Source of the DNA: Flavobacterium sp. 11
GTDB lineage: Bacteria > Bacteroidota > Bacteroidia > Flavobacteriales > Flavobacteriaceae
NCBI RefSeq assembly: GCF_002754315.1
Contig: NZ_PEFE01000001.1
Location: forward strand, 682,001 to 746,000
DNA: 64,000 nucleotides
Direction of reading: 5' to 3'
Shown: piece by piece, positions 26,006 to 35,239 of the stretch
Layout of the letters: each line of letters starts with the position of its first letter
Numbering within the stretch: the stretch's first letter is position 1
The notes under the pieces: generated by a model
Told to the model about the DNA's origin: nothing
Databases searched by the model: none
Seen by the model: only the letters and a program-made list of their open reading frames with translations
Translations under genes and position numbers: made by a program

Positions 26006-26989
26006 CTAAAGATTCCCAATAATCTTATCCATAACCCAGCTCGTATGAGCTCCTGTTAAACCTATAGAAGGGTGTTTACTGTTCCCCAAAAGGTCTTCTC
26101 GCATTTGCTGAACATGATACAACTGTATGTTTTCAGGATGTTCAATGAATACCTCAGTTTGCCCGTCTTCGTTCGAAAGTACCAGAGGATCATTTTCAAA
26201 TACAGAAAATGTTATTTTTCCTTTGCTTCCAAAAATTTCCACTTTATCTTCCCGTTTATAGCAACCAAAGTTCCAACTTCCAGAACCAGTAATACCAGAC
26301 TCATGCAACCAACAGGCAGTCGCTGCATCTTTAGCCGAATACAATCCCTGTTGATTGAGACTTAATCCAGAGACCTCTTTTATATTTCCCAATAAATGCG
26401 TGAATAAATCCAAGCCATGACTCGCTAAATCATCAAAATAACCGCCGGTAGCAATACTGGCATCGGTTCGCCAATTGTATTCCCCAGATAAATCCTTAGC
26501 ATTTGCCGGTTTACTCAAATGCCATCTTATATGCCTGATTTCCCCGATGCAATCTGTATCAAGCCATGTTTTTATCTGTTCAAAACGAGGTAAGGTACGC
26601 CTGTAATAAGCCACAAACAAAGGAATGTTTTTTGCGGCAAAGGCTTCATAAATTGCAAGACTCTCTTGGTAATTTGGTGCCAAAGGTTTTTCGATACAAC
26701 ATATCTTTCCGGCAGCAGCCACCTTAAGTCCGTAAAACTTATGAACATCAGGAGGCGTAGCAATGTAAATCGCATCAATCTCAGCATCATTAATCAAATC
26801 ATCAGCATTCGTGTAATACTTACTAATTCCGTGTCTTTTAGCATAATCTGCAGCTTTATCCGCATCTCTTCGCATTACTGCGACCACTTCAAAGCCATCA
26901 GTTTTCTGGTATGCAGGACCACTTTTCAGTTCGGTGACATCGCCACATCCCAATATTCCCCAACGGATTACTTTTGTACTTTCACTCAT
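26006..26989 (-). CDS. Gfo/Idh/MocA-family NAD(P)-dependent oxidoreductase
   Basis: This is a sugar or polyol dehydrogenase-type protein of 327 residues. The Rossmann motif GILGCGDV is at residues 11-18 and the family catalytic motif EKPLA near 97-101. The C-terminal substrate domain includes the conserved GGYFDDLASHGLDLFTHLLG near 182-201, where Asp and His are typical active-site residues. The substrate is unknown. The DsbA-like gene lies 53 bases upstream on the same strand, so the two might be co-transcribed. Confidence 0.88.
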   Translation of the reverse strand: MSESTKVIRWGILGCGDVTELKSGPAYQKTDGFEVVAVMRRDADKAADYAKRHGISKYYTNADDLINDAEIDAIYIATPPDVHKFYGLKVAAAGKICCIEKPLAPNYQESLAIYEAFAAKNIPLFVAYYRRTLPRFEQIKTWLDTDCIGEIRHIRWHLSKPANAKDLSGEYNWRTDASIATGGYFDDLASHGLDLFTHLLGNIKEVSGLSLNQQGLYSAKDAATACWLHESGITGSGSWNFGCYKREDKVEIFGSKGKITFSVFENDPLVLSNEDGQTEVFIEHPENIQLYHVQQMREDLLGNSKHPSIGLTGAHTSWVMDKIIGNL

Positions 26990-27042
26990 AATTACTGATT
27001 TTTTATTGCTTCTGAGAATTTAGAATAAAAAGGTTTATAGTT

Positions 27043-27759
27043 TTAATCACAACCATCGATTCCGCAGCTGTCTCCATCGGTAGCATTTAATAGCGTTACT
27101 TTTGAATCAAACTTTCCTTCTTCCCATACTTTCTCTAGTGTTTTCACAAATGTTTCAACATGTTGCGCACCCGAAATAGCATATTTATTATCGAAAACAA
27201 AGAAAGGAACCCCTTGAACACCTATAGATTGAGCTGCTGCAATGTCCTGCTGTACTTCATTTGCATAAGCATCAGAATGCAATACTTCATCAATCGCTTC
27301 AGCATTCAGTCCTACTTCCAGTCCCAATGCCTTCAATGTATTCAAATCATTAATATTCTTACCATCGGTCAAATAGGCTTTGAACAGTAATTCCTCTAAA
27401 TCATTTGCCATATTATACTTTTTCGCCAAATGCAACAAGCGATGCGCATGCAATGAATTGGCCATAATCGCTTTTTCAAAATGAAAATCCAAACCTGAAT
27501 TTTTAGCATTCTGAGTCATATTGTCAAGCATCTCTTGTGCCCAATCGGTATCTTTTCTATATTTTTCTGCCAAATGCTCTACCATATTGTCCTCGGGAGA
27601 AGCAACAAAGCCAGCGTCTAGCTGAAAGCTTTTCCATTCAATTTCAACTGCATCTTTATGTTCGAAATTTTGTAGCGCACCTTCAATTCTTCTTTTTCCA
27701 ATATAACAAAACGGACACATGATATCCGACCAGATTTGTATTTTTAATGTATTTGCCAT
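27043..27759 (-). CDS. DsbA-family (FrnE-like) thiol oxidoreductase
   Basis: A thioredoxin-fold protein of 238 residues with the redox pair CPFC at residues 15-18. The insertion domain is helical, and VQGVPFFVFDNKY near residue 180 provides the conserved cis-Pro. No signal peptide is present, so it acts in the cytoplasm, like FrnE rather than periplasmic DsbA. The C terminus has two further cysteines, in SCGIDGC, that may form a second disulfide. Confidence 0.9.
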   Translation of the reverse strand: MANTLKIQIWSDIMCPFCYIGKRRIEGALQNFEHKDAVEIEWKSFQLDAGFVASPEDNMVEHLAEKYRKDTDWAQEMLDNMTQNAKNSGLDFHFEKAIMANSLHAHRLLHLAKKYNMANDLEELLFKAYLTDGKNINDLNTLKALGLEVGLNAEAIDEVLHSDAYANEVQQDIAAAQSIGVQGVPFFVFDNKYAISGAQHVETFVKTLEKVWEEGKFDSKVTLLNATDGDSCGIDGCD

Positions 27760-27883
27760 CTTTCTTTATTTAGTAAACGATTAAATCATTTGTATATACA
27801 AATTTAATAAAACTAGTTTGAAATCAATTCGATATTAAGCTTTTATTAGGAATTGAGAGATTGGTTTTATTCGAAGTAATTCA

Positions 27884-27917
27884 TAAAAAAAACCATCAAA
27901 ATTGCTCTTGATGGTTT
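27884..27917 (-). terminator. Terminator of the nuo operon
   Basis: A perfect 10-bp stem AAACCATCAA (27890-27899) / TTGATGGTTT (27908-27917). On the minus strand six T residues follow. It lies 27 bases after the nuoN stop. Confidence 0.88.
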
Positions 27918-27943
27918 TCTGTATATTTTTAAAAAACTTTGGT

Positions 27944-29314
27944 TTATGCCAATAAATCCAACACAAAAGAAGGGAATAAACCTAATGCAATATTCAAAAC
28001 AATCGCTATAACAGCAACAGCATAAATAATAACCGGAGTTCCTTTTCTTTCTTCATTTGGTTCTTTAGTGTACATCGCCAAAATTAATTTGAAGTAGTAA
28101 CCAACGCTTATAATGGAATTTACTACTGCTACAATTACTAAAGCCAAGTAACCCGCTTGAATAGTTTGATTGAACAAAACCAACTTAGCAAAGAATCCTG
28201 CAAAAATTGGAATACCAGCCATAGAAAGTAAAGCTGCCGTAAGAATGGCTGCTAATAATGGATTTGTTTTTCCTAATCCGTGAAAATTAACCACATCTTC
28301 GTTGTCTCTATTTTTACAAACGTATAAAATTACACTAAAAGCTGCGATTCCAGATAAAGAATACGCTGAGGTATAATACAACAAACTTCCAGCTGATGTA
28401 GACAAACTCAATAAAGTCATCAACATAAAACCAGCATGAGAAACCCCTGAAAAAGCCAACATACGTTTTACATTCGTTTGTCTCAAGGCCATAATATTAC
28501 CAACTGTCATCGAAGCCATAGAAATCACGACTACAATAATTTTGAATGACTCTGAAACATCTGCATTCATAACAGATAATAATTTGTACAAAGTCGCCAT
28601 CGCAACTACTTTCGCTAAAGTGCTCATTAATGCCGTTGTCAACGCCGGAGAACCTTCGTAAACGTCCGGTGCCCAGAAATGAAATGGAACTGCAGCCACT
28701 TTAAATAACATTCCGATAGTTACCAATACAATTCCTATTGGGAACCAAATTGGCAATTCAGCTGATTGTGATAATTCACTGATTTCAGTAACATCAAAAC
28801 TTCCCATGGCTCCGTAAATTAAACAGATACCAAAAAGAATAATTCCCGAAGCAAAAGATCCCATCAAGAAATATTTCATTCCAGCTTCGTTACTTTTTAA
28901 ATTCATACGATCACTTGCCGCAAGAATATAAAGCGCAATTGATAATACTTCTATTCCTAAAAAGAACATTGCTAAGTTCCCAAAAGAAACCATCGCCACT
29001 GCTCCTGCCAATAAAAATATTTTTATGGCAATATAATCAGAGATTTTAGATTGATGATTTTCGTAAAAGTTATGTCCTAAAGCCACTAAGAAAATGGTAA
29101 GCACAATAAACAAAGACGAAAAAGTACTTGAAAATTTACTCACAACAATCATGTTGTTGTAGTAACTCTCGGTAGAATTAAATTCAGATATAGTTAAACC
29201 CAGCACTCCCAATAATCCAAGTATTGTTATTGGAACAATGGCTTTCCTTAAATTAAAAATTTCAAATAAAAGGCATAAAACACCTAATCCTATTATAGCT
29301 ATTAATGTATTCAT
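27944..29314 (-). CDS. nuoN: NADH-quinone oxidoreductase subunit N
   Basis: Antiporter-like membrane subunit of complex I, and last gene of the operon. The protein has 456 residues and about 14 membrane helices. The conserved TM5 glutamate and TM7/8 lysines of the Mrp-antiporter fold are in FFLGIEVLSIALYILAA near 115-130 and in the KVAAVPFHFWAPDVYEG segment near 207-223. Twelve bases separate it from nuoM. Confidence 0.95.
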   Translation of the reverse strand: MNTLIAIIGLGVLCLLFEIFNLRKAIVPITILGLLGVLGLTISEFNSTESYYNNMIVVSKFSSTFSSLFIVLTIFLVALGHNFYENHQSKISDYIAIKIFLLAGAVAMVSFGNLAMFFLGIEVLSIALYILAASDRMNLKSNEAGMKYFLMGSFASGIILFGICLIYGAMGSFDVTEISELSQSAELPIWFPIGIVLVTIGMLFKVAAVPFHFWAPDVYEGSPALTTALMSTLAKVVAMATLYKLLSVMNADVSESFKIIVVVISMASMTVGNIMALRQTNVKRMLAFSGVSHAGFMLMTLLSLSTSAGSLLYYTSAYSLSGIAAFSVILYVCKNRDNEDVVNFHGLGKTNPLLAAILTAALLSMAGIPIFAGFFAKLVLFNQTIQAGYLALVIVAVVNSIISVGYYFKLILAMYTKEPNEERKGTPVIIYAVAVIAIVLNIALGLFPSFVLDLLA

Positions 29315-29326
29315 TTTTTATTTGAC

Positions 29327-30769
29327 TTAGTTAATTCGGTTTATTTGAGTTAAAATTTCTTCCAGACTTGGCGTAATCAAATCGGTAATTGGCTTTGGAT
29401 ACATCCCAAAAAAGAATAAAACACCAATTATTAGTACCAAAGTTATTCCTTCATTGATCGTTACATCAGCAAAAACTTTAGAATTGGTTTCTCCCAACAT
29501 TGCATGTTGAAACATTTTCAACATATAATACGCTCCTAAAATTATGGTAGTTCCTCCTAAAATAGCAAACCAAATATTAATTTGTGAAAGACTGTATAAG
29601 ACGGTGAATTCTCCAATAAAGTTAAAAGTAGTAGGCAAAGCAACAGATGCCAATACCAAAATCAAAAACATCGAAGTGAATTTTGGTGATTGCGTACGAA
29701 TACCACCCATTTCAGCAATCGCTCTGGTTTCATATCTTCTGAAAATAATTTCAGCGGCATAAAACAATCCTACAACAACAAATCCGTGTGCAATCATTTG
29801 TAAAACTGCTCCACGCAATCCGTCTAATGTCAAAGTGTATGTTCCTGCCGCAATCAAACCAACGTGAGCCAAAGAAGAATACGCTAATAATTTCTTTAAA
29901 TCTTTTTGTTTCAATGCTACGATAGATCCGTAAATCACACCTGCAATTCCAAGTCCTATGAAAATATACATGTATTCTTTGGCTGCCAATGGCGCCAATG
30001 GCAATTGCCAACGGATAACACTGTACAATCCCATTTTTAGCATGATACCAGATAAAAGCATTGTCCCAACAGTTGGTGCTTTTTGATACACATTTGCTTG
30101 CCAAGTGTGGAAAGGAATTAATGGAATCTTAATGGCATACGCCAAGAAGAAAGCCAAGAATATCCACAATTGTTCCGTTGCTGATAAATTTAATTTGTAT
30201 AAATCTTCTAATAAAAGACTTCCCGCTTTTTGATACATATAAACAAAAGCAACCAACATAAATAAAGAACCGGCAAGTGTGTAGATAAAGAATTTAACTA
30301 CCGCTTTTTTGCGTTCTTCTGTATCTCCGTTACCCCAAATTAAGGCGATAAAGTAAATAGGAATCAATGCTAATTCCCAGAAAATATAATACAACAAACC
30401 ATCTGATGCCAAGAAAGTTCCTGCCATTGCAAACGCCATAAACAAGATTAAAGCATAAAATGATTTTGAATTTTTATAGTCATTTCCAAAAGAGGAAAAT
30501 ATAATTATTGGAGTCAAAACTGTGGTCAATAATAGCATTGCCATTGATAATCCGTCTGCTTTTAGAGCAAAAGAAATATTAGGCTGCGTAATCCACTGGT
30601 TGATGAAACTGATGTTTTCACCTAAATTATAGTGATTTAATAATACAACAGAAGCGCCTGCAGCAGCTAATCCAAAGAACAAAGCCACTTTTGAAGCCAG
30701 TTTATCGCCTGCAAGAAAAGTTGCAAACGCACCAACCAAAAGTATAATTAATATTAGAGATACATTCAT
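29327..30769 (-). CDS. nuoM: NADH-quinone oxidoreductase subunit M
   Basis: The second antiporter-like proton-channel subunit, 480 residues. The TM5 Glu is in YYIFWELALIPIYFIALIWG near 130-148, and KIPLIPFHTWQANVYQKAPT near 213-232 carries the channel Lys and the family hallmark. Order L-M-N on the minus strand with 9- and 12-base gaps is standard. Confidence 0.96.
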   Translation of the reverse strand: MNVSLILIILLVGAFATFLAGDKLASKVALFFGLAAAGASVVLLNHYNLGENISFINQWITQPNISFALKADGLSMAMLLLTTVLTPIIIFSSFGNDYKNSKSFYALILFMAFAMAGTFLASDGLLYYIFWELALIPIYFIALIWGNGDTEERKKAVVKFFIYTLAGSLFMLVAFVYMYQKAGSLLLEDLYKLNLSATEQLWIFLAFFLAYAIKIPLIPFHTWQANVYQKAPTVGTMLLSGIMLKMGLYSVIRWQLPLAPLAAKEYMYIFIGLGIAGVIYGSIVALKQKDLKKLLAYSSLAHVGLIAAGTYTLTLDGLRGAVLQMIAHGFVVVGLFYAAEIIFRRYETRAIAEMGGIRTQSPKFTSMFLILVLASVALPTTFNFIGEFTVLYSLSQINIWFAILGGTTIILGAYYMLKMFQHAMLGETNSKVFADVTINEGITLVLIIGVLFFFGMYPKPITDLITPSLEEILTQINRIN

Positions 30770-30778
30770 AGTATAAGA

Positions 30779-32671
30779 TTATTGAGCTAAAAATAAATAA
30801 GAAACAATGGCACAAAGCCCTAATACGAAAACAAAAAGATAAAGACCAATGCTTCCATTTTGTATTTTCTTTCCTTGGTAACTTATTTCGTTGGTAACTT
30901 TTCCGAATCCAAAAACTAAAGCTGATAAACCAGTTTCTACAGTGTCTCTGAAAAAACGAGACAAGAAATTAATTGGTTTAACAAAAATAGCGTCATAAAT
31001 TTCATCAACATAATATTTATTGTAAAGCACTTTAGAAAATCCTGTAATTTCAGCATCTTCAGTCGGAACTGTATTTTGTTTGATGTATTTGGCGTAAGCC
31101 ATACCAATTCCTACTAATCCACCCACAACAGCAATAGCCATCAAGATATATTCAGTAATTCCTAAATGGTGTTCTGCAGTTGCTAATTTTGGTAAAATTG
31201 GAATCAGATAATGATTCAACCAACTGTTTCCTGGTAAACTAATCAAACCACCGATAGTTGCCAAAATTGCTAAAACAATCAAAGGAATGGTAATCAAAGA
31301 AGGACTTTCGTGCAAATGATGTTTTTGTTCTGCGGTTCCTCTGAATTCTTGGAAAAACGTTAAGAACATCAAACGGAACATATAGAAAGCAGTCATTATA
31401 GAAGCAACCGAAGCCACTACCCATAACGGAATATTATGATGGAAAGCCACTAATAAGATTTCGTCTTTCGAGAAAAACCCAGAGAACAATGGAACTCCGG
31501 AAATTGCTAAAGAAGCAATCAACATTGTTGCAAAAGTAATTGGCATCGCTTTTTTCAAACCACCCATGTTGCGCATGTCTTGTTCTCCGTGCAAAGCATG
31601 AATTACAGAACCTGAACCCAAGAACAAACAAGCTTTGAAGAAAGCGTGCGTGATTACGTGGAAAACAGCCACTTCATAAGCGCCTAAACCTAAAGCCAAA
31701 AACATTAATCCCAATTGAGAAACGGTAGAATAAGCCAATACTTTCTTAATATCATTTTGAACCAATCCAATGGTTGCAGCAACTAAAGCAGTAACAGCTC
31801 CAACTACAGCAATTATCGATTGTACATCTGGAGTTAAATCAAATAAGAAATTCAATCTGGTAATCATAAATATCCCTGCAGTTACCATTGTAGCTGCGTG
31901 AATCAATGCCGAAACCGGTGTTGGACCAGCCATCGCATCCGGTAACCAAGTATATAATGGTATTTGTGCTGATTTACCACAAGCTCCAATAAATAAAGCG
32001 AAAGCAGCTAAACTAATCATCCAATAATCAAATATTGAGATTGGACCAGACATCGCTGTTTTTAAAGTAGCGTAATCTAAAGTCGAGAATAAATTCCCTA
32101 GAATAAAAATCCCAACTAACAACCCTAAATCACCAATACGGTTCATGATGAATGCTTTCTTAGCAGCGTCATTGTACTCTTGGTTTTTATGCCAAAATCC
32201 AATTAACAGATATGAACAAAGACCAACGCCTTCCCAACCGATGAACAACACTAATAAGTTACTTCCTATTACCAAAGTAATCATGAAGAATATAAACAGA
32301 TTCAAATACGCGAAAAACTTGTGCATATTTTCATCATCGTGCATGTAACTGATCGAATACAAATGAATCAAAGACCCAATTCCAGTTACGAAAAGCAACC
32401 ATAAAATAGATAATTGGTCCAATTGAAATCCAAAATCAACATTGAAATTACTGATTTGGATCCAATCAAAAAGTGAAATTCGAATTCCTTCCGGTTGCGC
32501 AGCTATTCCACTGAAGAAATAAGCAGTTGCAATAAAAGAAACTATCACTGAAAGTGTTCCGATTATTCCTGAAAGTGATTTCCCAAGGCTTTTGCCAAAG
32601 AAAACATTGATTAAAAATCCTAAAAAAGGAGCAAGAACTAAAACTAAAGCTATATTGGTATTCATTTCCAT
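30779..32671 (-). CDS. nuoL: NADH-quinone oxidoreductase subunit L
   Basis: The distal antiporter-like subunit, 630 residues, with the long C-terminal amphipathic helix that runs along the membrane arm. Key segments: FIGWEGVGLCSYLLIGFW near 143-160 with the TM5 Glu, and the KSAQIPLYTWLPDAMAGPTP stretch near 233-252 with the TM8-region Lys. It follows nuoK with no gap. Confidence 0.97.
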   Translation of the reverse strand: MEMNTNIALVLVLAPFLGFLINVFFGKSLGKSLSGIIGTLSVIVSFIATAYFFSGIAAQPEGIRISLFDWIQISNFNVDFGFQLDQLSILWLLFVTGIGSLIHLYSISYMHDDENMHKFFAYLNLFIFFMITLVIGSNLLVLFIGWEGVGLCSYLLIGFWHKNQEYNDAAKKAFIMNRIGDLGLLVGIFILGNLFSTLDYATLKTAMSGPISIFDYWMISLAAFALFIGACGKSAQIPLYTWLPDAMAGPTPVSALIHAATMVTAGIFMITRLNFLFDLTPDVQSIIAVVGAVTALVAATIGLVQNDIKKVLAYSTVSQLGLMFLALGLGAYEVAVFHVITHAFFKACLFLGSGSVIHALHGEQDMRNMGGLKKAMPITFATMLIASLAISGVPLFSGFFSKDEILLVAFHHNIPLWVVASVASIMTAFYMFRLMFLTFFQEFRGTAEQKHHLHESPSLITIPLIVLAILATIGGLISLPGNSWLNHYLIPILPKLATAEHHLGITEYILMAIAVVGGLVGIGMAYAKYIKQNTVPTEDAEITGFSKVLYNKYYVDEIYDAIFVKPINFLSRFFRDTVETGLSALVFGFGKVTNEISYQGKKIQNGSIGLYLFVFVLGLCAIVSYLFLAQ

Positions 32672-32992
32672 TTATCCTTTTAAGTTTTTTAAATTATCGA
32701 TAGTAATTGAACCTAAATTTCTAAAGATAGAAACCAGAATCGCCAATCCTACCGCAACTTCTGCCGCAGCAACAGCCATCGAAAAGAACACAAAAACTTG
32801 TCCTTGCGCATCTTGATGATAGGTCGAAAATGCTACAAACAATAAGTTTACTGCATTCAGCATAATTTCAATTGACATAAATACGATAATGGCATTTCGT
32901 CTGTACAACACCCCAAAAACGCCAATACAAAAAAGTATTACGCTTAGGAATATATAATTTTCAATACCAATGTGGTTTAAAATATTGTTCAT
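32672..32992 (-). CDS. nuoK: NADH-quinone oxidoreductase subunit K
   Basis: Small three-helix subunit of the proton path. I place the start at 32992 ([17 protein letters not shown]), giving 106 residues, the usual size; an in-frame Met at 33037 lies well inside nuoJ and would add a polar tail. Two conserved buried glutamates are visible, in [11 protein letters not shown] and in [13 protein letters not shown]. One base separates it from the nuoJ stop. Confidence 0.93.
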   Translation of the reverse strand: MNNILNHIGIENYIFLSVILFCIGVFGVLYRRNAIIVFMSIEIMLNAVNLLFVAFSTYHQDAQGQVFVFFSMAVAAAEVAVGLAILVSIFRNLGSITIDNLKNLKG

Positions 32993-32993
32993 C

Positions 32994-33506
32994 TTATTTT
33001 TGCAATTTTTCTTTTTTAGACAATAACACAGTTCCAATCATAGCAACCAAAAGTAATATAGAAGCAAATTCAAACGGAACCATATATTCATTCAGCAGGA
33101 TTTTACCTAATACTTTTATAGACTGATAATCTTCTCCTGTAGTAACGTATTCTCCAACAATAGGTTTTGAATTGATAAAAATAGCTATCAAAACCAAACA
33201 GATTAAACAAAAAGAAACTATAGCTCCTAATCGCGTAATTCTAGGTCGGTGAACTTCTCTTTCCTCATTTAAATTCATCAACATGATGGTGAATAAAAAC
33301 AAAATCATAATCGCTCCAGAATACACAATAATATGCACTATCGCCAAGAATTGAGAATTCAATAATAGATAATGACCCGCAATCGAAAAGAAACAAATGA
33401 CTAAATAAATAGCACTGTGAATCGGATTTTTGCTAAAAATTGTCAAAAATGCGGTTGCTAATGTGATAGCAGCCAATACACAAAAAATTATAAGTATCGT
33501 AGACAT
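32994..33506 (-). CDS. nuoJ: NADH-quinone oxidoreductase subunit J
   Basis: A 170-residue membrane subunit with five helices. The conserved TM3 segment, [22 protein letters not shown], is near residues 55-76. Its start overlaps the last base of nuoI, consistent with coupled translation. Confidence 0.94.
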   Translation of the reverse strand: MSTILIIFCVLAAITLATAFLTIFSKNPIHSAIYLVICFFSIAGHYLLLNSQFLAIVHIIVYSGAIMILFLFTIMLMNLNEEREVHRPRITRLGAIVSFCLICLVLIAIFINSKPIVGEYVTTGEDYQSIKVLGKILLNEYMVPFEFASILLLVAMIGTVLLSKKEKLQK

Positions 33507-34051
33507 TAGTTAGCGTTTTTAAGTTGAGCGTTTTTCATTGCCATTTCAAGCGGCATGACCAATTTGTCTTTCCCAAAGATGAAATCTTCTCTTTCATAAC
33601 TTGAAGGAACCAGAACTTTAGAAGTTGTCAAGTAAATAGCGTCTTTCGGACAAGCCTCTTCACACAATCCACAAAAAATACAACGCAACATATTGATTTC
33701 ATAAATCGATGCATATTTTTCTTCTCTGTACAAATGTTTTTCATCTGCTCTGCGTTCTTCAGCCTTCATCGTAATCGCTTCCGCAGGACAAGACAACGCA
33801 CATAAACCACAAGCCGTACAATTCTCACGACCTTGCTCATCACGCTTCAACATATGCTGACCGCGATACACCGGACTCATTTCACGTACTTGCTCCGGAT
33901 ATTGAATCGTTACTTTTCTGGTGAACAAATGCTGAATCGTAATTATCAAACCTTTGACAATTGCAACAAGATACATTCTTTCCCAAAAAGTCATCTCCTT
34001 GTTAGAGACTTGCTTTTTTCTTCCCGATAAGGATATACTTTCTATTGACAT
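33506..34051 (-). CDS. nuoI: NADH-quinone oxidoreductase subunit I
   Basis: The 8Fe ferredoxin-like subunit that carries clusters N6a and N6b. Two CxxCxxCxxxCP sets are clear: C78, C81, C84, C88 and C124, C127, C130, C134. Length 181 is normal. Unlike its neighbours it is set off from nuoH by 135 bases containing a 48-bp palindrome. Confidence 0.96.
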   Translation of the reverse strand: MSIESISLSGRKKQVSNKEMTFWERMYLVAIVKGLIITIQHLFTRKVTIQYPEQVREMSPVYRGQHMLKRDEQGRENCTACGLCALSCPAEAITMKAEERRADEKHLYREEKYASIYEINMLRCIFCGLCEEACPKDAIYLTTSKVLVPSSYEREDFIFGKDKLVMPLEMAMKNAQLKNAN

Positions 34052-34096
34052 TTTTTATTTTTATTTGAAGCTTAATCCTGCTATTCGTTTCAATCT

Positions 34097-34144
34097 TTTT
34101 ATCCTGAACTTGTTTCAGGATCCTGAAACAAGTTCAGGATAAAA
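34097..34144. repeat. 48-bp perfect palindrome with REP-like tail between nuoH and nuoI
   Basis: The arms, 34097-34120 and 34121-34144, are exact reverse complements with no loop; the core is ATCCTGAAC...GTTCAGGAT. Next to it, 34145-34176 contains CCACTGCTATCAGGGCTAGG, which resembles dispersed intergenic repeats I associate with Flavobacterium genomes. It should form a strong hairpin in the nuo mRNA. Confidence 0.92.
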
Positions 34145-34186
34145 GGATTACCACTGCTATCAGGGCTAGGGCTTTTTCGGTACTAA

Positions 34187-35239
34187 TTAAAATCCTAAAT
34201 AAGTTGCAATTTCACTTCTCAAAATTACAATTCCAGTAATTATAATATTAATAATTGACAATGGAATTAATATTCTCCAACCCAAATGCATCAATTGATC
34301 GTATCTGAATCTTGGAATAGTCCAACGAACCCACATATAGAAAAATATGAATCCGCACAATTTGATAAACAAAGCACCAAATCCTATAATGTTGGCAATA
34401 TTTACACCCCAGTTTTCAACAGCCCAACTCATTCCAGGATAATTATATCCTCCAAAGAATAAAACCGCCAAAATTGTAGAAGAAATAAACATATTAGCAT
34501 ATTCAGCAAATAAATAGAATCCCATTTTCATCGATGAATATTCGGTATGATAACCTCCAATTAATTCACTTTCGCATTCCGCTAAGTCAAAAGGAGTTCT
34601 GTTCGTTTCTGCAAAAGCACAAATTAAAAATATAATAAAAGATAATGGTTGGTAAAAAACATTCCAATTCATTCCTGCTTGTTGTGCCGAAATCTCTCTT
34701 AAACTCAACGTTCCAGTCATCATCAACAAAGCAATCATCGAAAGCCCCATCGCAACTTCATAAGATACCATTTGCGAAGCAGCACGAACCGCACCCATCA
34801 AAGAGAACTTATTATTAGATGCCCAACCACCAATCATGATTCCGTAAACACCTACTGAAACAACTCCGAAAAAGTATAACAATCCAATGTTTAAATCAGT
34901 GGCCTGCAATAAAATATCTCTTCCAAACAAATGCAATTTGTCTCCCCAAGGAATTACGGCACTAGTCATTAAAGCGGTACTCATTGCGATTGCCGGACCT
35001 ACAAAAAACAAAAATCTGTTTGGTGTATTAGGCTCAAATTCTTCTTTCGAGAATAATTTTAAACCATCGGCAAGCGGTTGAAACAATCCAAAAGGACCGG
35101 CTCTATTTGGTCCAACACGATCTTGAAGCCAAGCGGCAACTTTTCGTTCAGCCCAAGTGGAATACATTGCCATCAACATTGTCAAAGCAAAAACTGCAAT
35201 AATAATGACACTTTTTTCTATGATAATAGTACTATCCAT
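34187..35239 (-). CDS. nuoH: NADH-quinone oxidoreductase subunit H
   Basis: The 350-residue membrane subunit that forms much of the quinone channel. The conserved loop ERKVAAWLQDRVGPNRAGP is at residues 31-49, and the charged ETNRTPFDLAECESELIGGYH segment near 207-227 lines the E-channel. It overlaps the end of nuoG by 8 bases. Confidence 0.97.
   Translation of the reverse strand: MDSTIIIEKSVIIIAVFALTMLMAMYSTWAERKVAAWLQDRVGPNRAGPFGLFQPLADGLKLFSKEEFEPNTPNRFLFFVGPAIAMSTALMTSAVIPWGDKLHLFGRDILLQATDLNIGLLYFFGVVSVGVYGIMIGGWASNNKFSLMGAVRAASQMVSYEVAMGLSMIALLMMTGTLSLREISAQQAGMNWNVFYQPLSFIIFLICAFAETNRTPFDLAECESELIGGYHTEYSSMKMGFYLFAEYANMFISSTILAVLFFGGYNYPGMSWAVENWGVNIANIIGFGALFIKLCGFIFFYMWVRWTIPRFRYDQLMHLGWRILIPLSIINIIITGIVILRSEIATYLGF

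Noticed and set aside
32993..33037. Upstream Met for nuoK (15 extra residues)
   Set aside because: The extra residues are polar, overlap nuoJ coding sequence, and make the protein longer than normal NuoK.
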